Position numbers and translations under genes: made by a program. The notes below the pieces were generated by a model, which was not told where the DNA came from, searched no databases, and was given only the letters and a program-made list of their open reading frames with translations. Shown here in pieces: positions 21,863-29,923 of a DNA stretch of 64,000 nt. The stretch comes from Oxalobacteraceae bacterium (GTDB lineage: Bacteria; Pseudomonadota; Gammaproteobacteria; Burkholderiales; Burkholderiaceae_D), in contig OMID01000081.1 in NCBI GenBank assembly GCA_900299005.1, positions 1-64,000 of the forward strand. Direction: 5' to 3'. The first letter of the stretch is position 1. Each line of letters begins with the position of its first letter.

Positions 21863-22843
21863 ATGAAGATTGCCATACTGGACGACTATCAGGACAGCGT
21901 TCGCCACCTGCCCTGCTTCCGTTTACTCGACGGCCTTGATGTGAAGATTTTCAATCACAGCGCCAAAGGACTGGGGCAGCTAACGATACGTCTGGCCGAC
22001 AGGGATGCACTGGTCTTGATTCGCGAGCGCACAGCGCTCACGCGCGCCTTGATCGACAAGCTGCCTAACTTGAAAATGATTGTCCAAACCGGTCGCATTG
22101 GGCCCCATGTGGATCTCGCCGCGGCCGCCGCGCGCGGGATCGACGTTGTAGAGGGCAGCGGCGATCCCGTCGCCCCGGCGGAGCTGACATGGGCGCTCAT
22201 ACTGGCCGCGCGCAGAAAGGTGCCTCAGTATGCAGCCCTGCTGAAACAAGGCCTCTGGCAGGCCAGTGCCTTAGAGCCAGCGCACAGCACACTAGGCAGT
22301 GGATTGAATGCCCGCGTCATGGGCATCTGGGGTTACGGCCGCATTGGTCAGCGACTGGCCCGCTATGCCGAGGCATTTGGCATGCGTGTCCTGGTCTGGG
22401 GTAGCGAGGAGAGTCGGCACAAGGCCAGCGCCGATGGTTTCCGAGCCGCGACAACCCAGCGGGAGTTGTTTGCCGAGTCGGATGTGCTCAGTTTGAATCT
22501 TCGACTCTCGGAGTCTACGCGCCATGGCGTGAAGTATGAAGATTTGTCGCTGATGAAGCAGGACTCCCTGATTGTTAACACCAGCCGCGCAGAACTGATT
22601 GCGCCCGGTGCCCTTGAGGCGGCATTGCGTGCCGGACGGCCCGGCGGCGCCGCTCTGGACGTGTTTGAGGTCGAGCCCTTGCCGGTCAATGCTTCGTTGC
22701 TGCAGCTGGATAACGTGCTCGCGACGCCGCATATCGGCTTTGTCGAGACCGACAGTTATGAACGTTACTTCCGGCCGGCATTTGAAGCCATCATCGACAA
22801 GCTACACGGCAGAGCAGTGAACAACATTGCGCAGGCTCGCTAA
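21863..22843 (+). CDS. D-2-hydroxyacid dehydrogenase family protein
   Basis: An NAD-dependent D-isomer-specific 2-hydroxyacid dehydrogenase of 326 residues, starting at ATG 21863 with GAAGG upstream; the frame extends 55 codons further without family similarity. It has the dinucleotide-binding stretch GIWGYGRIGQRLARYA, the catalytic arginine region VNTSRAELI and the C-terminal histidine in LATPHIGFVE. The N-terminal part begins MKIAILDDYQDSV, as in the phosphoglycerate-dehydrogenase-like members. The substrate is unknown. It is followed after 16 bases by a MOSC protein, suggesting an operon. Confidence 0.9.
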   Translation: MKIAILDDYQDSVRHLPCFRLLDGLDVKIFNHSAKGLGQLTIRLADRDALVLIRERTALTRALIDKLPNLKMIVQTGRIGPHVDLAAAAARGIDVVEGSGDPVAPAELTWALILAARRKVPQYAALLKQGLWQASALEPAHSTLGSGLNARVMGIWGYGRIGQRLARYAEAFGMRVLVWGSEESRHKASADGFRAATTQRELFAESDVLSLNLRLSESTRHGVKYEDLSLMKQDSLIVNTSRAELIAPGALEAALRAGRPGGAALDVFEVEPLPVNASLLQLDNVLATPHIGFVETDSYERYFRPAFEAIIDKLHGRAVNNIAQAR

Positions 22844-22859
22844 ACACCGAGGCGCAACG

Positions 22860-23474
22860 ATGACCCCAACGCGCGTGTCCGAGCGACGACTCCTCAGCAT
22901 CAATGCCGGCAGAGTGGCGCCATTGTTCGTCACTGAGGGGGAGACCGCGCAGCGCGTCGTCTCGGGCATACGCAAACAACCGCTGGGAAGACCGGCGCGA
23001 GTGGCGCCACTCGGCATTGAGGGCGATGAACAGGCCGATCTGAGTGTTCATGGCGGACTGGACAAGGCTGTCTACCTTTACCCGCATGAGCACTATGTTT
23101 TCTGGAACGAGGCTCGCGCCCGTCTGTTGAGACAAACCACCCCTCTCTCCCCCGGTGCGATGGGAGAGAATCTCACGACGACAGGCCTACTTGAGACAGA
23201 TCTTTGGGTCGGCGATCGGCTGCAGATCGAGGAGGTGTTGCTCGAAGTGACAGAGCCGCGGTCCCCATGTTACAAATTTGGCGCACGAATGGGCTATGCA
23301 CAGGCCGCAAAGCAGATGCTGCAGACGGGTTACACCGGTATTTATCTCAGCGTTATACAACCCGGTGTGCTGCGCCCGGGCCAGTACATCACGCTATTGC
23401 CGGGTCAGCGAGAGCTGAGCATCGCACAGATTAACCATCGGCGTCTGAGGGGACGTCAGAGGGATTTGTTTTGA
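22860..23474 (+). CDS. MOSC-domain protein (YiiM type)
   Basis: A 204-residue protein with a MOSC domain, which in characterised members binds molybdenum cofactor and reduces hydroxylated nitrogen compounds (YiiM, YcbX, mARC). It shows the YiiM features GIEGDEQADLSVHGGLDKAVYLYP and MGENLTTTGL, and the conserved cysteine in VTEPRSPCYKFG that ligates molybdenum. The ATG at 22860 has GAGG upstream. The last 44 bases overlap the end of the convergent unknown gene. Function by family only. Confidence 0.88.
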   Translation: MTPTRVSERRLLSINAGRVAPLFVTEGETAQRVVSGIRKQPLGRPARVAPLGIEGDEQADLSVHGGLDKAVYLYPHEHYVFWNEARARLLRQTTPLSPGAMGENLTTTGLLETDLWVGDRLQIEEVLLEVTEPRSPCYKFGARMGYAQAAKQMLQTGYTGIYLSVIQPGVLRPGQYITLLPGQRELSIAQINHRRLRGRQRDLF

Positions 23475-24195
23475 GCGTACGCGCCAACGCACCCACCCGT
23501 GGCAAGTTGCGCCAGAGTCTGCTCCAGCCCGGCGGCCAGGGCAGCGCCGCGCCCGAGTAAGGCGCCACGTGGCTGCGCAGTGGTATTACGGGCAGGTGCT
23601 TGGGTACATCCCCATCGCGCTGATCCCAGCCCAGGGAATACGTGTAGTTGGGGAGCAGGGCATCGCAGACATCCGCAAACCACTGTGAGTGGTCCTCATC
23701 GCGACCCAAAGCACGAGACAAGCCTTGCGGATCAAAGCGGGCCAGTGCTGACACCAGCTCATGGGCCGATGCCCCGGGGGCATCGCCCCACCCAAGTACC
23801 GGATTCAGATTGTATTCAGCACCCGACCCATACCAGCCTTCCCGCCAGCTGCGTTGCATCCATTGCCGCGGGCCAGTGAACACATGCCAGCGCCAGTGCA
23901 AGCCAGAGGGTTTGGGCCAACTGTACAAATACAAGCGCTGATAGCCCGCCTTGTGCAACTCGCGCATCATGGCCATTAGGCGCCCATGCGGCATGCGATC
24001 GGGTGCGGCGCGGCGGAACTGTATCGCTTCTCCATCCGCGTGCTGTACCTGATCGCACGACAGGTTGAGATCCAGTGTGCGTCCTTCGCTCGCAAATCGC
24101 GCAGTGACCCAACCCGTCATGAGATTGACAGAGGTCACCACGCCATAACCGCGGTAGCGATGGAAAATCACTGTGCCAGGAGCAATGGGTTTCAT
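23431..24195 (-). CDS. unknown protein, 254 residues
   Basis: I chose the ATG at 24195. The first ~50 residues (GTVIFHRYRGYGVVTSVNLMTGWVTARF) look like a small beta-barrel, Tudor- or CarD-like, followed by aromatic-rich segments such as LYLYSWPKPSGLHWRWHVFTG and WREGWYGSGAEYNLNPVLGWGD. Tryptophans are very frequent. There is no signal peptide and no transmembrane helix. I recognise no family. It converges with the MOSC gene, overlapping it by 44 bases. It stands alone. Confidence 0.75.
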   Translation of the reverse strand: MKPIAPGTVIFHRYRGYGVVTSVNLMTGWVTARFASEGRTLDLNLSCDQVQHADGEAIQFRRAAPDRMPHGRLMAMMRELHKAGYQRLYLYSWPKPSGLHWRWHVFTGPRQWMQRSWREGWYGSGAEYNLNPVLGWGDAPGASAHELVSALARFDPQGLSRALGRDEDHSQWFADVCDALLPNYTYSLGWDQRDGDVPKHLPVIPLRSHVAPYSGAALPWPPGWSRLWRNLPRVGALARTLKTNPSDVPSDADG

Positions 24196-24615
24196 CAATG
24201 AGCAAATTTGCGTCAACAACAGATGAGAGTGTATCCGACAATCTCATCAGGCAAATGAACGTTTATCGATCGTTTTGCACTTTAATTGGCGCCCATACTC
24301 AGCGCATTCTTACAGCACGGTTTCCGCAACGCCCCGTGCTGCACATCATGCATAAAATCATGCCAACATAGCATTGGATCAATGAGCCTCTGCAATCGTA
24401 ATATGAAAGTCCATCTTGTCTCGGATGGCGGGCAAACAGGTCGTTCCTCGCCTTGCTTGCCTCGCACTTTTGGAGTGGATTCCTGCGAATCCACTCCTTT
24501 TTTTATCTCGCTCTGGTATCGCCATGCGCTGCAACGCGTGCGGCAGTCAGGCATGCGCAGGCTTCGCGCTATCATGCGCACATAAGCACTATTGCAGCGA
24601 TTTGACCGGGACATC
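24196..24615. other. 420-base intergenic region, with terminator
   Basis: No protein gene is convincing here. The stretch holds a strong plus-strand terminator (24472-24504) that does not follow any plus-strand gene, and a possible promoter (TTGCAC followed by TACTCA, around 24275-24300). A small RNA transcribed from about 24.3 to 24.5 kb is possible. Confidence 0.5.
24472..24504 (+). terminator. orphan rho-independent terminator
   Basis: A perfect ten-base stem GGAGTGGATT/AATCCACTCC with a six-base loop is followed by seven T. It faces the plus strand but no plus-strand gene precedes it; the nearest is 1 kb upstream. It may end a non-coding transcript. Confidence 0.8.
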
Positions 24616-25104
24616 ATGAGCTTGCGCATCATCGCCACTGGCGGCACCTTTGATAAACACTACAACCCGCTCGACGGCGCTCTGGCGTTCGGCGAGAGTG
24701 TCTTGCCCGAAGCGTTGGCCCGCGCAAGACTGACCGAGTCGTTTACGTTTGAGCCATTAATGGCGATGGACTCGCTGGATATGCAAGACATTCACCGCCA
24801 GCAGATACTTGCGGCGTGCAAGGGGGCGCCGGAGGGCCGGATCGTGATTGTTCATGGCACAGATACCCTGTGCGAAACCGCCGCCGTCATAGCCAGCGCT
24901 CAGCTGGCCAAGACCATTGTGTTAACGGGTGCCATGGTCCCCTACGATATCGTCGGCTCCGACGCCATGTTTAACCTCGGGTCGGCAATCACCGCCTCAC
25001 GCTTATCTTCCCATGGGGTATGGATCGCCATGCATGCCCAGCTGTTTGCATGGAACGAGGTTCGCAAGAACCGAGCCCTCGGCTTCTTCGAGCGAGCTGA
25101 CTGA
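24616..25104 (+). CDS. single-domain asparaginase-like protein
   Basis: The 162-residue protein contains the N-terminal half of the type I/II asparaginase fold: the first catalytic threonine motif IIATGGTFDKHYN at residues 5-17, and the second, IVIVHGTDTLCETAAV, with the THr-Asp pair near residue 80. The C-terminal domain of full-length asparaginases (about 330 residues) is absent. Similar short asparaginase-domain proteins are common in proteobacteria, so it is probably complete rather than truncated. Enzyme activity is unproven. The ATG at 24616 gives MSLRIIATGGTF. Confidence 0.82.
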   Translation: MSLRIIATGGTFDKHYNPLDGALAFGESVLPEALARARLTESFTFEPLMAMDSLDMQDIHRQQILAACKGAPEGRIVIVHGTDTLCETAAVIASAQLAKTIVLTGAMVPYDIVGSDAMFNLGSAITASRLSSHGVWIAMHAQLFAWNEVRKNRALGFFERAD

Positions 25105-25187
25105 GGTCAATAACTCTCCCAAGTTGCGCACTGTCGCACAAGGCCGAAGGGTTTCTTGGCATCGACGACTCGCGTTCTGCGCAAATT

Positions 25188-26921
25188 TCACTGGGCCAGG
25201 CGCAGATAAAGCGCGGGCAATCGCTCGGGCAACTGCGAGATACGATCGATGATCCGATAATGATGTTGGCCGAAGATCTTGCTCAGATACGCCTCAGAAC
25301 CCGGATCCACCGACACGCAAAATACGGGCGCGCCCTCGCTGGCCGACTGCGCCACCGCGCGTGCAGCGTCGAGCACGAGATAAGAAGGATCAACGACGTC
25401 GATGTCGTGAGGTGCGCCATCCGTCAGCAACAGAATCAGCCGCTGCGCAGTGCGGCAGTGCCGCATCTGACGGCTGGCATGACGTATCGCGGCACCCATG
25501 CGTGTTGACCAGGCGCCGGCCGTACCCGACAGTTTGGCCAGCGCCTTCTCATCCAGTGGCGACGAAAACTCCTTGAAGCGAAGATATTCCACCTCATGGC
25601 GTCCATTCGAGCGGAATCCGTGAACCGCATACTGATCCCCACTGTGTTCAGTTGCCATTCCCAGCAAGAGACAGGCTTGGCGTATCAGTGACAGCAAACT
25701 TGAGCCCGCATCAGTTTCGCCATGTGTCGGTATCGTCATCACCTGGGTAGATGCCGAAAGATCCATCAGCAACAGGACGGACACATCAGGCTTGTGTCGC
25801 ACGCTGCGACGGTAAAGGCGCGCATCGGGCGGGCGACCGCTGCGCACATCACTGGCCGCGTGCACCAGCGCGTCCAGCTCGAATTCCTGACCGTCACGCT
25901 GGCGGCGCAGGCGCTGCACCTGACCTTGTTTTCGTGCCTGAATAACTTGCGCGAAGCGCTGCACCAGCGAGGCCTGCGCGCGCATGGTTGAGAGCAGGGC
26001 GGAGGGATCGCTGCTCGGTGGCTCACGTTCGATAACGCAACACCATCGCTCGCGGTAGTGGCCGATGCGTGCATCCCACTCGGGATAGTGCGTCCGCGAG
26101 GCATCATCATGCGCCTCGCTATCTTCCGCACTACGCGTGCTCTCTCGCGGGCGGCCGCGCACCTCCTCCGACGCTCGGTAATCAAAACGTTCGCGAGTGT
26201 CCGCAGCGTTGTCCTCATGAACGAAGCCGATGTTCTCGACGTGCGTCTCTTGCGGTGCTGCCGTGCTTGTCCAGAGAAAGAGATTGTCATCCCGGTACAT
26301 CGGTTCGACGTCATAAGTTTTCGGATTGAATTGGGCACGCATCTGTCCGAGATCATTGCCCAGCTTGGAGCCAAGGACACGCAAGGTCAGCGCACTATCC
26401 TCACGTCCTTGAGCGAGATGAAAGAGACGAACCGCCTCGCTCACCCACGGATTTGGGTCCCGATGGGCAGGGTCAAGCAGCGCGTGTGACAGCCGCAGCA
26501 GCAGGGCTTCTGCGCTATTGCTGTCAACCGCTCGCGAATCAAAAAACTGTAGCCAGAGTCCGCGTAGTCCTGGTAGCTCGGCAATGGCCAGCTGTTCAAC
26601 ACGGGCATCCTCTAGCACGCCAATAATGGCCATTTGAACGGGTTGTAATGTGCCGCGCTCGAAACGGTGCGTGGAATAACGAACATGTGCCGCTGCATGC
26701 GTTGCTGCCGCTCGGTACAAGGCTCTCAGGCTTGCTCCACGATGCGAGTGGTAGTGACGCGGCAAATGAATCCCCAGATCGGAGATGAAGGCGCGCTGCT
26801 GTGACGACGGTTTCTCGCAAGCTTGCAAGGAGAATTCTTTGCCCCAGAGCGCGCGCAGATAAGACTTCAGGCTGTTGCGGGCAGCGTCCAGCCCGTAGAG
26901 CGGACGGAGGTCTGCATTCAT
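25188..26921 (-). CDS. NorD/CbbO-type VWA-domain protein
   Basis: A 577-residue protein ending in a von Willebrand type A domain: the MIDAS motif is DLSAST at about residue 395-400 (VLLLMDLSASTQVM), with later LLLTDGAPHDIDVVD. The long N-terminal helical part is typical of NorD/CbbO proteins, partners of CbbQ/NorQ AAA ATPases that remodel or activate a client enzyme. The gene follows its AAA partner by three bases. In this locus neither RuBisCO nor nitric oxide reductase is present; the upstream neighbour is aliphatic amidase. Confidence 0.9.
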   Translation of the reverse strand: MNADLRPLYGLDAARNSLKSYLRALWGKEFSLQACEKPSSQQRAFISDLGIHLPRHYHSHRGASLRALYRAAATHAAAHVRYSTHRFERGTLQPVQMAIIGVLEDARVEQLAIAELPGLRGLWLQFFDSRAVDSNSAEALLLRLSHALLDPAHRDPNPWVSEAVRLFHLAQGREDSALTLRVLGSKLGNDLGQMRAQFNPKTYDVEPMYRDDNLFLWTSTAAPQETHVENIGFVHEDNAADTRERFDYRASEEVRGRPRESTRSAEDSEAHDDASRTHYPEWDARIGHYRERWCCVIEREPPSSDPSALLSTMRAQASLVQRFAQVIQARKQGQVQRLRRQRDGQEFELDALVHAASDVRSGRPPDARLYRRSVRHKPDVSVLLLMDLSASTQVMTIPTHGETDAGSSLLSLIRQACLLLGMATEHSGDQYAVHGFRSNGRHEVEYLRFKEFSSPLDEKALAKLSGTAGAWSTRMGAAIRHASRQMRHCRTAQRLILLLTDGAPHDIDVVDPSYLVLDAARAVAQSASEGAPVFCVSVDPGSEAYLSKIFGQHHYRIIDRISQLPERLPALYLRLAQ

Positions 26922-26924
26922 GGC

Positions 26925-27737
26925 TCAGGCGATGACGCTGGCTACCACGGCGCCGAGCGCGTCAAGCATGTCCGGATCATCGCTGATGGGCTGCACCAAG
27001 GCCATCTGACAAGCTGATGCCGGCGCAATGCCGCGCGCGATCAGTGTGGCCGCATGAACCAGCATGCGGGTTGACGCACCCTCCTCCAGCCCGTGCCCTT
27101 TGAGGTGACGCATCCGGCTGGCGATGTTGACCAGCGCCTGCGCAGTCTCATGATCGACCCGACCCTCGTGCATTACGATGGCCGCCTCCGCTTCGGGATC
27201 GGGGTAGTGAAAATCAATGGCGACAAATCGCTGCTTGGTCGAGGGCTTCAGGTCTTTGAGGAGCCGCTGATAGCCCGGATTGTAGGAAATCACTAATTGG
27301 AAATCCGGATGGGCATGCAATAGCTCGTTGCGGCGGTCTAACGGCAAGCTGCGCCGCGTGTCCGTCAATGGGTGAATTGCGACCACGGTATCCTGCCGCG
27401 CTTCGACCACCTCGTCGAGATAGCAGATGGCGCCGGCGCGGGCTGCCATCGCGAGTGGGCCGTCCTGCCAGTAGGTGCCATTGGCATCGAGAAGAAAGCG
27501 CCCGATCAGATCGCTCGCCGTGGTGTCTTCATTGCAGGCCACCGTAATCAGCGCTCGACCCAGCCGCCATGCCATATGTTCCACAAAACGCGTCTTGCCG
27601 CACCCCGTTGGCCCTTTGAGCATCACGGGCAGGCGCGCCGAGTAAGCAGCCTCGAATTGCTGCAGCTCGTCGCGCACAGGAAGGTAATACGGGTCCTCGC
27701 TGACCAGGTACTGAGCAATATCGGCAGCAGCGAGCAT
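26925..27737 (-). CDS. CbbQ/NirQ/NorQ-type AAA ATPase
   Basis: A MoxR-class AAA+ ATPase of 270 residues. Walker A is KGPTGCGKTRFVEHM near residue 40, Walker B AICYLDEVVEARQD, and sensor 1 lies in FQLVISYNPGYQ. These are the features of the CbbQ/NorQ/NirQ/GpvN group, hexameric chaperones that act with a VWA partner, encoded here directly downstream. It starts 64 bases after the amidase stop, probably in one operon. In Pseudomonas aeruginosa the amidase operon also has an ATPase gene (amiB) right after amiE, which supports a link to amidase or amide uptake. Confidence 0.9.
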   Translation of the reverse strand: MLAAADIAQYLVSEDPYYLPVRDELQQFEAAYSARLPVMLKGPTGCGKTRFVEHMAWRLGRALITVACNEDTTASDLIGRFLLDANGTYWQDGPLAMAARAGAICYLDEVVEARQDTVVAIHPLTDTRRSLPLDRRNELLHAHPDFQLVISYNPGYQRLLKDLKPSTKQRFVAIDFHYPDPEAEAAIVMHEGRVDHETAQALVNIASRMRHLKGHGLEEGASTRMLVHAATLIARGIAPASACQMALVQPISDDPDMLDALGAVVASVIA

Positions 27738-27800
27738 GACAACGTTGTGAAAAATACCGGCGTGGGCAGCGTTCTTCGGCCAGCAGCCTAGGGACCGTGT

Positions 27801-28838
27801 TTATTTGTGGACAGCTTCGGCGGTCGGGATTCCCGGCACCGGACATTCCTCGGTGCCCACCATTGGACGCGTGATTTTCTCGACCATTTCTTGCGTGCCT
27901 TCCGGATCATTTACCCATTTTGCGTAGAAGTCGTAGGGGCAGGCGGCGACCCCTTTGCTGTCTTCGCCGGAATTGATTTTGCCGGTGTAGCCACGATGTA
28001 AAAGCTTGAATAAATGGTTTTCCGATTGCATGTTCTTGCGAGCATCGCGGATCAGCGACATCGACAGCTGCGCGTATTGAATGCCCATCTCTTCCTCACC
28101 GCATTCACCCAGCGTGCGGCCGTCGAAACCGATGATGGCAGAGTGACCGAAATAGGAATACACCCCATCAAAGCCCGCCGCATTCGCCACGGCGACATAA
28201 CTGTTGTTCGCCCAGGCCATTGCCTTGGCCATCAACACTTGCTGCTCTTTAGCCGGGTACATATAACCTTGGCAGCGCACGATGAGCTCCGCGCCTTTCA
28301 TGGCGCAGTCGCGCCAAATCTCCGGGTAGTTGCCATCGTCACAGATAATCAAGCTGATCTTCAGACCTTTCGGGCCCTCGGACACATAGGTGCAATTGCC
28401 GGGATACCAGCCCTCGATAGGTACCCAGGGCATGATCTTGCGATACTTCTGCACGATCTCACCTTTGTCGTTCATCAGGATCAGCGTGTTGTAAGGCGCC
28501 TTGTTCGGATGCTCCTCATGGCGCTCACCGGTCAAGGAGAACACGCCCCAGACCTTCGCAGCACGACAGGCCTCGGCAAAGATCTCGGTCTCTTCCCCAG
28601 GAATGGCAGAGGCCGTGTCATACATTTCTTTGGCGTCGTACATGATGCCGTGCGTCGAATACTCCGGAAAAATCACCAGATCCATGCCGGGGAGCCCCAC
28701 CTTCATGCCCTTGATCATGTCGGCGATCTTGCGACAGTTCTCTAAAACCTCGGCTTTGGTATGCAGCCGTGGCATCTTGTAATTGACGACGGCGACACCG
28801 ACGGTGTCCTTGCTGCTTGAAATATCTCCGTGATACAT
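27801..28838 (-). CDS. amiE: aliphatic amidase (acylamide amidohydrolase)
   Basis: Hydrolyses short aliphatic amides such as acetamide and propionamide to the acid and ammonia. The 345 residues begin [20 protein letters not shown], almost identical to the N-terminus of Pseudomonas AmiE. The nitrilase-type catalytic triad is Glu59 (VIFPEYS), Lys134 ([10 protein letters not shown]) and Cys166 (LIICDDGNY), with Glu142 also present. It is a cytoplasmic enzyme. GGAGAG precedes the ATG, and an 18-bp dyad lies about 90 bases upstream. It follows the response regulator gene on the same strand. Confidence 0.95.
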   Translation of the reverse strand: MYHGDISSSKDTVGVAVVNYKMPRLHTKAEVLENCRKIADMIKGMKVGLPGMDLVIFPEYSTHGIMYDAKEMYDTASAIPGEETEIFAEACRAAKVWGVFSLTGERHEEHPNKAPYNTLILMNDKGEIVQKYRKIMPWVPIEGWYPGNCTYVSEGPKGLKISLIICDDGNYPEIWRDCAMKGAELIVRCQGYMYPAKEQQVLMAKAMAWANNSYVAVANAAGFDGVYSYFGHSAIIGFDGRTLGECGEEEMGIQYAQLSMSLIRDARKNMQSENHLFKLLHRGYTGKINSGEDSKGVAACPYDFYAKWVNDPEGTQEMVEKITRPMVGTEECPVPGIPTAEAVHK

Positions 28839-28921
28839 GTGGCTCTCCCATGGATGAGTCCGATGGCCTACATCGGGCGCAGTAACAAAGAAAGCATAAT
28901 TCGCGGTCGCTGCGAACCGGA

Positions 28922-28939
28922 ATAAGTCATTCGACGTAC
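28922..28939 (-). promoter_or_regulatory. operator-like dyad upstream of amiE
   Basis: On the minus strand GTACGTCG-AA-TGACTTAT, which matches 14 of 18 bases of the perfect dyad GTACGTCA-AA-TGACGTAC found upstream of the kinase gene. It lies 84-101 bases before the amiE start. Probable target of the neighbouring response regulator. Confidence 0.55.
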
Positions 28940-29005
28940 GTACACGAACTGGGGGCCAAGCGAGAGGGTCGATGTTGTGCGTACGGGCACGACCGAATCA
29001 AACAA

Positions 29006-29923
29006 TCACGATTTCTCTGAGCCTTGCAGCCTTCCTGCGACCAGCGATGCGGCGGCAGCGCGGGTCTCAACGCCCAGTTTGACAAAGATGTGCTCAAGAT
29101 GTTTGTTCACCGTGCGAGGGCTCATCCCGAGTATCTCAGCAATGTCGCGGTTCGTTTTTCCTTTGGCAATCCAGCTGAGCACCTCCAACTCGCGTGGCGT
29201 GAGCTGATACTGATCCAGCGACGGCAGCACTTGTTCATGCTTCTCCTCGAGCAGCAGCAACAGCTCCCGTCTGCGACGCGAGAGCGTCAGATGCAGGCTA
29301 TCGTCTTTCTGATGGATTACCAGTGGTTCCGGGTCGGTCAACGCCAGTGCCTGTGTGATCCAGCTCGCCACAGCAACGGGGAGCGACGAGGAGGCCGCTT
29401 GCGCACCTGGAAAATATTTGTCCATCCACTCGGCGGCCTGCCGAGTCTGCCAGAGCGGCGTGCCATCGGCGCTCAGTGAGATGGCCGCATGCGAGACGGC
29501 GTCAATCGCATGTCGCGCTTGTGACATCATGCGCGCGCTGCGTATGTGCGTGGCTACGCGAGCGAGCACCTCGGCCGGCTCGATGGGCTTTGTCACATAA
29601 TCGAGTCCGCCCGCTTCGAAGGCTTTGACGACATGCTCTGTCTCGGTCAAACCCGTCATGAACATCACGGGCACGTGCCGCACATCTTCCATCTGCTTGA
29701 TGCGGCGGCAGGTTTCGAAGCCATCGATGCCCGGCATGACCGCGTCGAGCAAAATAATGTCGGGCACCACCATGGCAAGTCGATCCAGTGCGGACAGGCC
29801 GTCGGTAGCGACCAGTACGGTGTAGCCAGCCTCCGACAGCGCATCCGAGAGCAATGCCAGGTTGTCGGGCACATCATCAACGATCAGGGCAACGTCTCCG
29901 TCAAAGGTGGTCCACGTCGTCAT
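29006..29923 (-). CDS. response regulator with LuxR-type DNA-binding domain
   Basis: A transcriptional regulator of 305 residues. The receiver domain (residues 10-130) has the acidic pair Asp16-Asp17, phosphoacceptor Asp60 (ILLDAVMPG) and the conserved Lys in DYVTKPIEP. A middle segment of about 100 residues is unassigned and could be a PAS-like or linker domain. The C-terminal helix-turn-helix reads LTPRELEVLSWIAKGKTNRDIAEILGMSPRTVNKHLEHIF, as in NarL/FixJ regulators. Its start overlaps the end of the sensor kinase gene by 23 bases, so it is the cognate regulator. Confidence 0.95.
   Translation of the reverse strand: MTTWTTFDGDVALIVDDVPDNLALLSDALSEAGYTVLVATDGLSALDRLAMVVPDIILLDAVMPGIDGFETCRRIKQMEDVRHVPVMFMTGLTETEHVVKAFEAGGLDYVTKPIEPAEVLARVATHIRSARMMSQARHAIDAVSHAAISLSADGTPLWQTRQAAEWMDKYFPGAQAASSSLPVAVASWITQALALTDPEPLVIHQKDDSLHLTLSRRRRELLLLLEEKHEQVLPSLDQYQLTPRELEVLSWIAKGKTNRDIAEILGMSPRTVNKHLEHIFVKLGVETRAAAASLVAGRLQGSEKS

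Noticed and set aside
25188-27737. NorQ/NorD-like pair as RuBisCO or NO-reductase activators
   Set aside because: Neither cbbLS nor norCB is in the window. The genes stand behind amiE, so a role in amide metabolism is a better guess.
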